Shown here: positions 53,744 to 61,819 of the stretch, one piece after another
How positions within the stretch are numbered: the first letter of the stretch is position 1
Layout of the letters: each line of letters opens with the position of its first letter
DNA from: Metapseudomonas sp043392685
GTDB taxonomy: Bacteria; Pseudomonadota; Gammaproteobacteria; Pseudomonadales; Pseudomonadaceae
Assembly: GCA_043392685.1 (NCBI GenBank)
Contig: JBHZGM010000008.1
Direction: 5' to 3' (one strand)
DNA length: 64,000 bases
Made by a program: the position numbers and the translations under genes
Notes under the pieces: model-generated
The model's input: the letters and a program-made list of their open reading frames with translations, nothing else
Databases searched by the model: none
What the model was told of the DNA's origin: nothing

Positions 53744-55924
53744 TCAGAAGACGCGGCCCAGGTTGAGGTAGAGTGCGCGCTCGGCTTCGTCGTTCAGGCC
53801 GTAGCTGAAGTCCAGTGGCCCCAGGGGCGTATCGAAGCTGATGAAGATGCTGGCGGCATTGATGTAGCCACTGTCGAAGCTGTCGTCGTTGTTCCAGGCG
53901 CGGCCGCGTTCCAGGCTGCCGCCGAGGTACACCGGCAAATCCAGGGGCAGGAATGAACGAGGGGTCAGGCGGCGGTAGTAGACCGCCCGCGCCAGGCTGA
54001 TGTTCTGGCCGCTGATGGAGTCCTGGCGGAAGCCCGAAAGCAGGCGTGCGCCGCCCAGCAGGAAGCTCGAGGTGACCACCTCGGCATCGTCGATGGTGCG
54101 CCCATAGCGGCCGCCGAGGACGAAGGTGTCCGGCCCCGAACTCAAGGCCTTGTCCAGGCTCAGCTGCCACTGCCGGTAGCGCTCGTCCGAGCCCAGGCCC
54201 GGATCGTACTGGCGCAGGCTGAGGCCGATGTCCTCGCCCTCATGGGGGTAGTCGACGTTGTCCAGGGTGTCGAAGGAGTATTTCAGCTCGTAGTAGCCCT
54301 CGGAGAAGTCGAAGCTGGGCAGGTCGCGTTCGCCCACCCGCACGTCGGCCGAGCCCCAGGCCTGGCCGACGCCGAAGCGGATTTCGCCGTTGTTGGCGAT
54401 CTGCCGACCGAGGTTGAGGCCGTAGCCGTAGCGTTCCAGGCGGTATTCGGCGATGGGGTCGTTGTCGAGGATGGCCTCGATGTTCTGCGCTTCGCCGAAC
54501 AGGTAGGGGGCGACGAAGTAGCGTGAGCCGGCATCCAGGGGCTGGTAGAACTCGCTGTAGAGCTCCTGATGGTCACCCAGTTGCAGGCGCGTCAGCCATT
54601 CGGCGCCCAGTTCGTTGATGCCGTTCTTGCGGTAGCTGGCGCCCAGGTTGAAGGCGCTGTCGCCGCGCATGTCGTCGGAGAGGTTCAGGCCCAGGCGCAG
54701 GTAGTCGGTGCCGGCGCGCTTGCCCCGGGCGTTGATCACCAGGGCATTGCCGTCCTTGCGGCGAACCACGCGGTAATGCACCTGCTCGAAGTAGTCCAGG
54801 CCGTAGAGCGTGCTCATGTCGCTCTGCAGGCGCTCCAGGTCCAGCGGTGCACCCAGCGGCTGGCGGATGTAGCGGCGGATGACCGCGTCGCTGATCTTCG
54901 AGTCATTCTCGATGAGAATGCTGCGGATCACCGGCGTGCGCTCGCTGGGCAGGCGCGCACTGTCCAGGATCTGCGCGCGGCTGTCGGACAGCGGGCGCAG
55001 CTCTGCCAGGCGAGGCGCGAGAATCTGCGCGGCGCGATAACCGGCGTCGATCATCTCGCGGGAGTGGCCGAAGTCGGTGGCGCCGTAACCGGCGAGTGGC
55101 GGCTGGATCAGCACATCGGTGGTCTTGAGGGTGGCCAGCTGGGCTTCGGAATTGGTGCGGGTCATCAGGGTGACCGACTGGTTGAGCACGTCCACCACAG
55201 TGGTCAGTTCCTTGCGCGAGCGCAGGGGGGTGCCGATATCGACCACGATCACCCGGTCGACGCCCATCTCACGCGCCACGTCCACCGGAATGTTGTCCAC
55301 CATGCCGCCGTCCACCAGCAGGCGGCCATTGACTTCCACCGGTGCGAACACGGCGGGAATCGACATGCTGGCGCGGATCGCCTGGGGCAGGTGGCCCTTC
55401 TGGAACACCACCTTTTCGCCGGTGGCGATGTCGGTGGCCACCGCGCGGAAGGGAATGGCCAGCTTGTCGAAGTCGCGGGTGTCGCTGGTATGCACCAGCA
55501 GGCTTTCCAGCAGCAGGGCGAGGTTCTGCCCCTGGATCACGCCCAGCGGCAGGCCCAGGCTGCCGTCGTCGCGAAAGCTAAGGCGTTGCTTGACCAGGAA
55601 ATCCCGGTCGTCCTGTTTGCGGCGGAAGGGGATCTCCTGCCGTGGCGGGCTGTCGGAGAGCGCCTGCTGCCAGTCCATGTGGATGGCGATCTTCTCCAGT
55701 TCGTCCACCTTGTAGCCGGCCGCGTAGAGCCCGCCGATCACCGCGCCCATGCTGGTGCCGGCAATGGCGTCGACCCTGATGCCCTGTTCCTCCAGCGCCT
55801 TGAGCACCCCGATATGGGCCAGGCCGCGTGCGGCGCCGCCGGACAGCACCAGGCCGATGCGGGGTTCGGGTTGCGCGAAGCAGAGGAGGGGGAGGAACAG
55901 CAGGCAAAGCAGAAGGCGGCGCAT
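53744..55924 (-). CDS. plpD: Patatin-like type Vd autotransporter PlpD
   Basis: Secreted phospholipase with its own outer-membrane barrel. The 726 residues have a signal peptide (MRRLLLCLLFLPLLCFAQ), a patatin domain with the catalytic dyad Ser58 (GTSMG) and Asp205 (LVDGGMVDN) and the oxyanion loop SGGAARG, a POTRA domain (about 315-390) and a 16-strand barrel ending LNLGRVF with a terminal Phe for BAM recognition. Length matches PlpD of P. aeruginosa (728 residues, from memory). Confidence 0.93.
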   Translation of the reverse strand: MRRLLLCLLFLPLLCFAQPEPRIGLVLSGGAARGLAHIGVLKALEEQGIRVDAIAGTSMGAVIGGLYAAGYKVDELEKIAIHMDWQQALSDSPPRQEIPFRRKQDDRDFLVKQRLSFRDDGSLGLPLGVIQGQNLALLLESLLVHTSDTRDFDKLAIPFRAVATDIATGEKVVFQKGHLPQAIRASMSIPAVFAPVEVNGRLLVDGGMVDNIPVDVAREMGVDRVIVVDIGTPLRSRKELTTVVDVLNQSVTLMTRTNSEAQLATLKTTDVLIQPPLAGYGATDFGHSREMIDAGYRAAQILAPRLAELRPLSDSRAQILDSARLPSERTPVIRSILIENDSKISDAVIRRYIRQPLGAPLDLERLQSDMSTLYGLDYFEQVHYRVVRRKDGNALVINARGKRAGTDYLRLGLNLSDDMRGDSAFNLGASYRKNGINELGAEWLTRLQLGDHQELYSEFYQPLDAGSRYFVAPYLFGEAQNIEAILDNDPIAEYRLERYGYGLNLGRQIANNGEIRFGVGQAWGSADVRVGERDLPSFDFSEGYYELKYSFDTLDNVDYPHEGEDIGLSLRQYDPGLGSDERYRQWQLSLDKALSSGPDTFVLGGRYGRTIDDAEVVTSSFLLGGARLLSGFRQDSISGQNISLARAVYYRRLTPRSFLPLDLPVYLGGSLERGRAWNNDDSFDSGYINAASIFISFDTPLGPLDFSYGLNDEAERALYLNLGRVF

Positions 55925-55995
55925 AACGCATCCCTGGTCAGGCGAAAAGCTGAAGCCGGCTATTATAGGGCGCCCAATCCGTCGTCGAGCCAGAC

Positions 55996-56280
55996 ATGTC
56001 AGCCAGCAAACCCGAAATCGTCATCACCTATTGCACCCAGTGCCAGTGGCTGCTGCGCGCCGCCTGGCTGGCCCAGGAGCTGCTCAGCACCTTCAGCGAC
56101 GACCTTGGCAAGGTGAGTCTGGAGCCGGGCACTGGCGGGGTGTTCCGCATCACCTGCGATGGCGTGCAGATCTGGGAGCGCAAGGCCGATGGCGGATTCC
56201 CCGAGGCCAAGGTGCTCAAGCAGCGGGTCCGCGACCAGATCGACCCGGCGCGGGACCTTGGCCACAACGACCGTTCCTGA
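55996..56280 (+). CDS. SelT/SelW/SelH-family thioredoxin-like protein
   Basis: A 94-residue Rdx-type protein with Cys13 and Cys16 in TYCTQCQW, the position where eukaryotic SelW has Cys-x-x-Sec. Here both are Cys, so no selenocysteine is needed. The family folds like thioredoxin, but no reaction is established in bacteria. It stands alone, divergent from plpD and convergent with the DMT gene. Confidence 0.85.
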   Translation: MSASKPEIVITYCTQCQWLLRAAWLAQELLSTFSDDLGKVSLEPGTGGVFRITCDGVQIWERKADGGFPEAKVLKQRVRDQIDPARDLGHNDRS

Positions 56281-56283
56281 TCC

Positions 56284-57162
56284 TCAGGCTGTTGCGGGTT
56301 TCGCCTCCACAGCCGCGCCTTTGCGTGCCGACAGGGCGATGGCGAAGATGATCAGCGCGCCGCCGGCCAGCATGCGCAGGCCGGGTTGCTCGTCGAACAG
56401 CCACCAGGCGAAGGCGATGCCGTAGACCGGTTCCAGGGCGAAGATCACCGCCGTGGTGCGTGCCTTCAGTACCTTCAGGCTGGCTACGAACAGGCTGTGG
56501 GCAAGGCCGGTGCAGAACACCCCGAGCAGGGCGATCCACAGCCAGTCCATGGCTTTCACCTCGTGCAGCTGCGGCCAGCTGAACGGCATCAGGCAGAGCA
56601 CGATGGTGAGGTTCTGGCAGAGCGCGGCCTTCACCGGGTCCATACCTTTCACGCTGACGCGGTTGAGCAGCGACAGCAGGGAAAACAGGAGCCCCGAAAG
56701 GACGGCCGACAGCAGGCCCTGGGTGGCCTCGCTGCCCCAGTCGAAGCTGGGCGTCACCAGCACCAGGCCGCAGCTGACCAGGGCGACGATCAGGATTTCC
56801 TGGGTGCGGATGCGTTCGCGGAACAGCAGACCCTCCAGCAGCAGGGTGAAGGCGGGGAAGCTGGCAAAGCCGAGGGTGGCGATGGCCACGCCCGCCACCT
56901 GGACTGCGTGGAAAAAGGTGATCCAGTGTGCTCCCAGCAGCAGACCGCCGAGGCCGAGCATGGCCAGCTGGCGCAGGTTGGGGTTGGCGCTGCGGCCACG
57001 GGCGATGAACTGGGCGAAGAGCGCCAGGGCGATGACCGCGAACAGCCCGCGACCGAAGGTGATGATCATCGGTGCGGTATTGGCGAGCTTGCCGAAGATG
57101 CCCGAAAGCCCGAACAGCAGGGCGCCCAGGTGGATCGCCAGCAGTGCGTTGCGCTCCTTCAT
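56284..57162 (-). CDS. DMT-superfamily (EamA) transporter
   Basis: A 292-residue membrane protein with ten predicted helices in two EamA repeats (about 8-135 and 148-283). Members export amino acids or metabolites, or carry nucleotide sugars; the substrate cannot be inferred. The start overlaps the csaA stop by 4 bases. An AraC gene lies upstream on the same strand and may control it. Confidence 0.85.
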   Translation of the reverse strand: MKERNALLAIHLGALLFGLSGIFGKLANTAPMIITFGRGLFAVIALALFAQFIARGRSANPNLRQLAMLGLGGLLLGAHWITFFHAVQVAGVAIATLGFASFPAFTLLLEGLLFRERIRTQEILIVALVSCGLVLVTPSFDWGSEATQGLLSAVLSGLLFSLLSLLNRVSVKGMDPVKAALCQNLTIVLCLMPFSWPQLHEVKAMDWLWIALLGVFCTGLAHSLFVASLKVLKARTTAVIFALEPVYGIAFAWWLFDEQPGLRMLAGGALIIFAIALSARKGAAVEAKPATA

Positions 57163-57494
57163 GCCAGGCGCGCTCCGTTGGGCAGCGGCTTGTCGAAGCT
57201 GGCCAGCACTACCTTGTTTTCGTCGTCATGGGCCCCGGTGACCAGCACTTCGGAGCGGATGCCGGCGATGCGCTTGGGAGCGAAGTTGCACACGCACAGC
57301 ACCTGGCGGCCGACCAGGTCGTCGGCCTGGTAGTGGGCGGTGATCTGCGCGCTGGAGGTTTTCACGCCGAGTTCGCCGAGGTCCACTTCCAGCACATAGG
57401 CGGGCTTGATCGCCTTGGTATTGGGGGCGGCGGAAAGGATGGTGCCGACACGCAGTTCGACGCGCGCGAAGTCGTCCCATTCGATGGTGGACAT
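57159..57494 (-). CDS. csaA: tRNA-binding protein CsaA
   Basis: A 111-residue single EMAP/Trbp111-type OB-fold protein (DDFARVELRVGTILSA start; the core has ADDLVGRQVLCVCNFAPKRIAGIRSEVLV). CsaA was described as an export-related chaperone in Bacillus and binds tRNA. I start at 57494 with GGGAGAACCTT upstream; an extension of nine codons lacks similarity. Confidence 0.88.
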   Translation of the reverse strand: MSTIEWDDFARVELRVGTILSAAPNTKAIKPAYVLEVDLGELGVKTSSAQITAHYQADDLVGRQVLCVCNFAPKRIAGIRSEVLVTGAHDDENKVVLASFDKPLPNGARLA

Positions 57495-57577
57495 AAGGTT
57501 CTCCCTGAAAACGAACGGCACCAGTCTAGTGAGGACGAAGCGTCGTGTCTGTCGCCAGGCTCGCGGGCTTTGTCGCG

Positions 57578-58330
57578 TTACTCGCGGCCATTGCGCAGGG
57601 CGCGCGGGGTGATGCCGAACTCGCGGGAAAGGGCAGCGGTGAAGGCGCTCTGGGAGCTGTAGCCGACTCTGGCGGCGATCTCGCCCACGGCCAGGCGGCT
57701 TTCCAGCAGCAACTGGCGGCCGAGCCGCAGGCGCCGGGCACGCACGTAGTCCATGGGCGTCTGCCCGGTTTCAGCCAGGAAACGGGCGTGGAAGCGCGCC
57801 ACCGAAAGGCCGCTAAGGCGCGCCAGGTCGGCCACCTGCAGGGGGCGGGCGGCGTGCTGGTCGATGTGGGCGTCCAGTGCCGCGAGGGGCAGGGCGCCAC
57901 TGTTCTCCACCTGGGAGCCCGGGGCGGCGAGGCTGGCCAGCAGCAGTCCGGCGGACTGCCCGGCGATCACCTCGTCGGCCAGGGGGCTGTTGGCGATCCA
58001 GCTCACCAGCTGGCTTTGCGCCGGGTTCAGGTTCAGCGCACCGGGGCGTTCGAGCAGGCGCCGGCCGGCGTCGAAATGCCGGCCCAGGGTGAGTCGCAGC
58101 CAGTCGTCGTCGGGCACGTCCACCACCAGGCAGAGGCTCCCGCCGGGGCTGCCGCAGGCGTGCTGCGCGTCCGGCGGCACCACCGCCAGGGTCTGCCGTT
58201 CCACCCGTGCGCCACGGCCGTCCACTTCGAAGTCCAGGCTGCCGCTCAGGCCGAACACCAACTGGGCGTGGCTGTGGCTGTGGACCAGCAGGTCGTGGTT
58301 GTACTGGCGCAGGGACAGGATCGAATGCAT
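57578..58330 (-). CDS. AraC-family transcriptional regulator
   Basis: A 250-residue regulator with an N-terminal cupin-type ligand domain (about 1-95; HDLLVHSHSHAQLVFGLSG) and a C-terminal AraC helix-turn-helix pair (about 148-245; VADLARLSGLSVARFHARFLAETGQTPMDYV and VGYSSQSAFTAALSREFGITP). I start at 58330 because GAGGTGAG is well placed; the frame is open further upstream. The ligand is unknown. The same-strand csaA and DMT genes follow after 83 bases and may be its targets. Confidence 0.87.
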   Translation of the reverse strand: MHSILSLRQYNHDLLVHSHSHAQLVFGLSGSLDFEVDGRGARVERQTLAVVPPDAQHACGSPGGSLCLVVDVPDDDWLRLTLGRHFDAGRRLLERPGALNLNPAQSQLVSWIANSPLADEVIAGQSAGLLLASLAAPGSQVENSGALPLAALDAHIDQHAARPLQVADLARLSGLSVARFHARFLAETGQTPMDYVRARRLRLGRQLLLESRLAVGEIAARVGYSSQSAFTAALSREFGITPRALRNGRE

Positions 58331-58514
58331 GGCGCTCACCTCGGGGCAGGCGGCCATTCTACTCCCGGCGGCGGGCTGTGCGCTGTCGCAGGCCTGCAAC
58401 CTCGTGTTCATTTCGAATGCTCGGGCTGGCAGGATGAGGCCGGTCGGGCAGCTGTGCTGCCCTTGGCGAATGAATTCGCCCCTACCGGATTCCGGATTCG
58501 CCCAGCGGTGAAGA

Positions 58515-59888
58515 TCAGGGAATGATCTTGTCCCGCAGCTTCTCGGCGGCCTGTTGCAGGGCCTGGATGACCTTGGCCTTGTCGTAGTTCTGGATGCTGT
58601 TGGTATCCAGGTACATGGAGAAGCCGGGCAGCTCGTGCTCGACGTAGCTGGAGGCGGCGCCCAGATCGCGGCGGAAGTCCACCACCTGGTAGATCTGCAC
58701 CGGCCGGGTGAAGCCCTTGACGTTTATCTGGCCCTTGTCGCGGCACATGATCACGTCCTTCACCAGCGAATAGGTCTCGTGGGAAATGAGGATTTCGCCG
58801 GCGTCCGAGGCGGTCTCCAGGCGGCTGGCCAGATTCACTTCGCGGCCGATGATGGTGTAGTCCATGCGCGTGTCGGCGCCGAAATTGCCCACGGTGCAGT
58901 AGCCGGTGTTGATGCCCATGCGGATTTCCAGGGGCTTGGTGATGCCCTGGGCGCGCCATTGCTGGCGCAGCACCTTCATGTGCTTGCGCATGGCCACTGC
59001 CATGGACACGGCGGCCACCGCATCCTTCTTGGCACCCTGGGTGGACGGGTCGCCGAAGAACACCATCACGCTGTCGCCGACGAACTTGTCGATGGTGCCG
59101 CCGTATTTCAGGGCGATCTTCGACATGTCGTTGAGGTAGTTGTTGAGCAGGTCGGTCAGTTGCTCGGCTTCCAGTTCCTCGGACAGCTCGGTAAAGCCCT
59201 TGATGTCGGAGAAGAACACGCTGAGCTTCTTGCGCTGGGTTTCCAGGCGCACGCTCTTCTTGCCGCTGAAGATCATTTCCCAGACCTGGGGCGACAGATA
59301 TTTGGCGAGGTTGCGGGCCAGCCGGGCGGCCTTTTCCTGCTCGCGCTTGATCTCGCTCCGAGCCTGGGCCAGGCGCAGGCCCTGCTGATGCACGAAGAAG
59401 GCGGTAATGCAGATGTACAGGGTGGTGAAGAGCGCGCTGACGACGGCCACCAGCGCCGGCGTGCCCACCTTGAGTGTGGGCTGCAGGGCCAGGCCGACGG
59501 CGGCCATGCTGAGCAGTGCACCACCCAGCACCAGGGTCATCTGGCGCAGGCCGCCGAGGAGCATGGCGCTGAAGCACAGGGTCAGCAGCATCATCAGCGT
59601 AGGGACCACGGAGAAACCCAGCAGGACGGCGGCGGCGCCGGCATGGAAGGTGTCCACGCCGAGGAGGATGCGGTCGGTGCGCTCTCCGGGGAAACGCAGG
59701 CTCAGGTGGTGGGCCAGGTGCGGGTAGAGCAGGGCGTAGGGGACCATCCAGAGGATGTCGAAGCCGAAATGCTGGACGTAGGTGCCGGCGGCGATGCTGG
59801 CGGCGACGGCCATATAGGCCAGTACCCGCGAGTAGTACTCACGCAGCACGGGTGTCGCAGTGGCGGGGTCGAGCAAGGTGGGCTTCAT
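58515..59888 (-). CDS. cyaB: Class III adenylate cyclase CyaB
   Basis: Makes cAMP for Vfr, the virulence regulator. The 457 residues have a MASE2-type membrane sensor (about 20-165, six helices), a linking helix, and the cyclase domain (about 220-400) with metal-binding Asp228 (FFSDIKGFT) and Asp272 (FVGDSVMVFFGD). Lys268 before FVGD is the adenine-selecting position. The transition-state stretch REVNLASRLE is intact. Length and architecture match P. aeruginosa CyaB. The gap before it (58331-58514) holds only one GCGAATGAATTCGCCCC repeat near 58468. Confidence 0.93.
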   Translation of the reverse strand: MKPTLLDPATATPVLREYYSRVLAYMAVAASIAAGTYVQHFGFDILWMVPYALLYPHLAHHLSLRFPGERTDRILLGVDTFHAGAAAVLLGFSVVPTLMMLLTLCFSAMLLGGLRQMTLVLGGALLSMAAVGLALQPTLKVGTPALVAVVSALFTTLYICITAFFVHQQGLRLAQARSEIKREQEKAARLARNLAKYLSPQVWEMIFSGKKSVRLETQRKKLSVFFSDIKGFTELSEELEAEQLTDLLNNYLNDMSKIALKYGGTIDKFVGDSVMVFFGDPSTQGAKKDAVAAVSMAVAMRKHMKVLRQQWRAQGITKPLEIRMGINTGYCTVGNFGADTRMDYTIIGREVNLASRLETASDAGEILISHETYSLVKDVIMCRDKGQINVKGFTRPVQIYQVVDFRRDLGAASSYVEHELPGFSMYLDTNSIQNYDKAKVIQALQQAAEKLRDKIIP

Positions 59889-60028
59889 GGCTTGGATCTG
59901 TCCCTGGTGCTTTCTTGACGCCGGGTTGCAGTGTCGGGAAAACGCTGCAAGTCCTGGGCCATGGCTTCGGCTGGTTCGGGATCATAACCAAGCGGGGGAC
60001 CGGCGGCCAAGCTGGCGCCAGCCCCTTC

Positions 60029-60179
60029 GTTCTCAGAACCTGTTCACGAGCTTGCGAGCTAGCGCCATGCAAGGAAAAACAGGCTAGGACGCGGAGTTTA
60101 CGGCTGCAAATGAGCACTCCGAGGCTGTTTCTAACGCTGCAGGGCCGACGCGCAGCTGAGCGTGAGCGGGTTCTCAGAA
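60029..60179. mobile_element. MITE-like element with imperfect terminal inverted repeats
   Basis: The left end, GTTCTCAGAACCTGTTCACG, and the inverted right end, TTCTGAGAACCCGCTCACGC, match at most positions over about 18 bases. The 150-base body has no coding potential and contains CTTGCGAGCTAGCG and a TAGGACGCGGAGTTTACGGC segment that I recall as common between Pseudomonas genes. The right end supplies the stop codon of the Mpo1-like gene. No clear target duplication was found. The rest of the cyaB upstream gap (59889-60028) shows no feature. Confidence 0.55.
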
Positions 60180-60491
60180 GCGGATGCGGCCGGTCAGGGC
60201 ATCCCTCAGCATCACCCAGTCGCCCATGAGGCTGTAGAGCGGGTACTTGAAGGTGGCCGGCTTGTTCTTCTCGAAGACGAAGTGCCCCACCCAGGCAAAG
60301 CCGTAGCCGGCGAAGGGAATGGCCAGCAGCCAGAGCCACTGCTGGGTCGCCAGGGCGTAGCCGAGGATGCCGAGCACCAGCAGGCTGCCCACGTAATGGA
60401 GGCGGCGGCAGGTGTCGTTGCTGTGCTCCTGCAGGTAGAAGGGATAGAACTCGGCGAAGCTTTGGAAGCGTTGGATGGACTCGGTGGGCAT
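60174..60491 (-). CDS. Mpo1-like DUF962 membrane protein
   Basis: A 105-residue protein with two or more membrane helices (YVGSLLVLGILGYAL and WLWLLAIPFAGYGFAWVG) and conserved His clusters EHSNDTCRRLHYVG and GHFVFEKNKPATF. In yeast the related Mpo1 is an iron-dependent 2-hydroxy fatty acid dioxygenase; the bacterial role is not settled. Its last codons and stop lie within the right end of the MITE-like element, so the C-terminus may have been changed by insertion. Confidence 0.85.
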   Translation of the reverse strand: MPTESIQRFQSFAEFYPFYLQEHSNDTCRRLHYVGSLLVLGILGYALATQQWLWLLAIPFAGYGFAWVGHFVFEKNKPATFKYPLYSLMGDWVMLRDALTGRIRF

Positions 60492-60633
60492 GGCGGCTGC
60501 TCCAGGTTCTTGTTGTCTGGAGCAGTGTAGGACGGGTGTCTCCTGAGGCCAGTGACAATGGGCGCCACTTTAGTATCCTTGCCGGCACGCCGCCCTGCTG
60601 GCGGCTGCCTTGAACTTCAGAACAAAAGGCGCC

Positions 60634-61644
60634 ATGAGCGAACGCACGACTTCTTCGAGTTGGGCCCTGGGCATAGTCCAGGCGTTGGAAATGGGCGGTG
60701 TTGACTGCCGTAATCTGTTCCCCGAACTCGGCCTCGACTACCAGGCACTGAACGATCCCGATGCCCGTTTCCCCCAGGACGGCATGACCCGGCTGTGGCT
60801 GCGCGCCGTCGAACTGTCCGGCAATCCGGCCATCGGCCTGAACATGGCCAAGGTGGTGCGCCCGGCATCCTTCCATGTGGTGGGCTATGCACTGATGTCC
60901 AGCCGGACCCTCAAGGAGGGGTTCGCGCGGCTGGTGCGCTACCAGCGGATCATCGCCGAAGGTTCCGATCTCAGCTTCTGCGCCAGGCCGGAGGGCTACG
61001 AGCTGCGCCTGTCCATCCATGGCGACCGCCTGCCGCCGGCCCGGCAGAGCGCGGAAGCCTCCATGGCTTATTGCCTGGCATTCTGCCGCTGGATGACCGG
61101 ACGGCCGATCAACCCGCTGGAAATCTGCTTCCAGGGGCCGCCGCCGGCAGACCTGGAACCTTATCGCCAGGTCTTCCAGGCACCTTTGCGCTTCAACGCC
61201 GAGCACTGCACCCTGCTGTTCAGCCGGGCCGACATGGACACGCCGCTGCCCTCCGCCAATGAATCCCTGGCCCAGTTGCATGACCGCTTCGCCGGCGATT
61301 ACCTGGCGCGCTTTTCCGGCACCCGCGTTACCCACCAGGTACGACAGGTGCTTTGCCGCCTGCTGCCCCAGGGCGAGCCCAAGCGCGAAGTGGTGGCGAG
61401 CCTGATGCATCTGTCGCAGCGCACCTTGCAGCGCCGCCTGCAGGAGGAGGGGGTCAGCTTCCAGCAACTGCTGGACGACACCCGCCGCGAACTGGCCGAG
61501 CAGTACCTGGCGCAACCCAACCTGACCTTGCTGGAGATTGCCTATCTGCTGGGGTTCGCCGATCCGAGCAACTTCTTCCGGGCTTTCCGCCGCTGGTTCG
61601 ACAGCACCCCCGGCGAGTACCGCGCGCGGCTGGAAGAGGCCTGA
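60634..61644 (+). CDS. AraC-family regulator with Arabinose_bd-type domain
   Basis: A 336-residue regulator with an N-terminal effector domain of the Arabinose_bd group (about 15-200; ALEMGGVDCRNLFPELGLD) and an AraC helix-turn-helix (about 235-330; ASLMHLSQRTLQRRLQEEGVSFQQLLDDTRRELAEQYL and IAYLLGFADPSNFFRAFRRWF). I start at 60634 behind AAAAGGC; a TTG eight codons earlier is possible. It stands alone, so the target is not clear from context. Confidence 0.88.
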   Translation: MSERTTSSSWALGIVQALEMGGVDCRNLFPELGLDYQALNDPDARFPQDGMTRLWLRAVELSGNPAIGLNMAKVVRPASFHVVGYALMSSRTLKEGFARLVRYQRIIAEGSDLSFCARPEGYELRLSIHGDRLPPARQSAEASMAYCLAFCRWMTGRPINPLEICFQGPPPADLEPYRQVFQAPLRFNAEHCTLLFSRADMDTPLPSANESLAQLHDRFAGDYLARFSGTRVTHQVRQVLCRLLPQGEPKREVVASLMHLSQRTLQRRLQEEGVSFQQLLDDTRRELAEQYLAQPNLTLLEIAYLLGFADPSNFFRAFRRWFDSTPGEYRARLEEA

Positions 61645-61819
61645 TGCGCTTCAGCTCTGGAGATTGGCTTGGTCTGAGGAAGGAGGCCCAACTCTACAAG
61701 GCGAGGCCGCTGCGTTGGGTTATGCAAGCTCGCGGCGTGCCGCCCGACCCAATCTACGAAAGCCTACCCGCCCTGTGTGAGCGAATTCATTCGCGATTGA
61801 ATTCGCCACGGTACCGGCC
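61645..61819. repeat. Intergenic repeats between AraC gene and trkH
   Basis: GCGTTGGGTTATGCAAGCTCGCGGCG...CGACCCAATCTACG (about 61713-61759) belongs to the dispersed palindrome family, and GAGCGAATTCATTCGC (61779-61794) with ATTGAATTCGCC (61797-61808) belongs to the GCGAATGAATTC family. They fill the gap between convergent genes and may help end both messages. Confidence 0.55.

Noticed and set aside
55996..56280. Selenoprotein needing a SECIS element
   Set aside because: Both active-site positions are encoded as Cys; there is no in-frame TGA.
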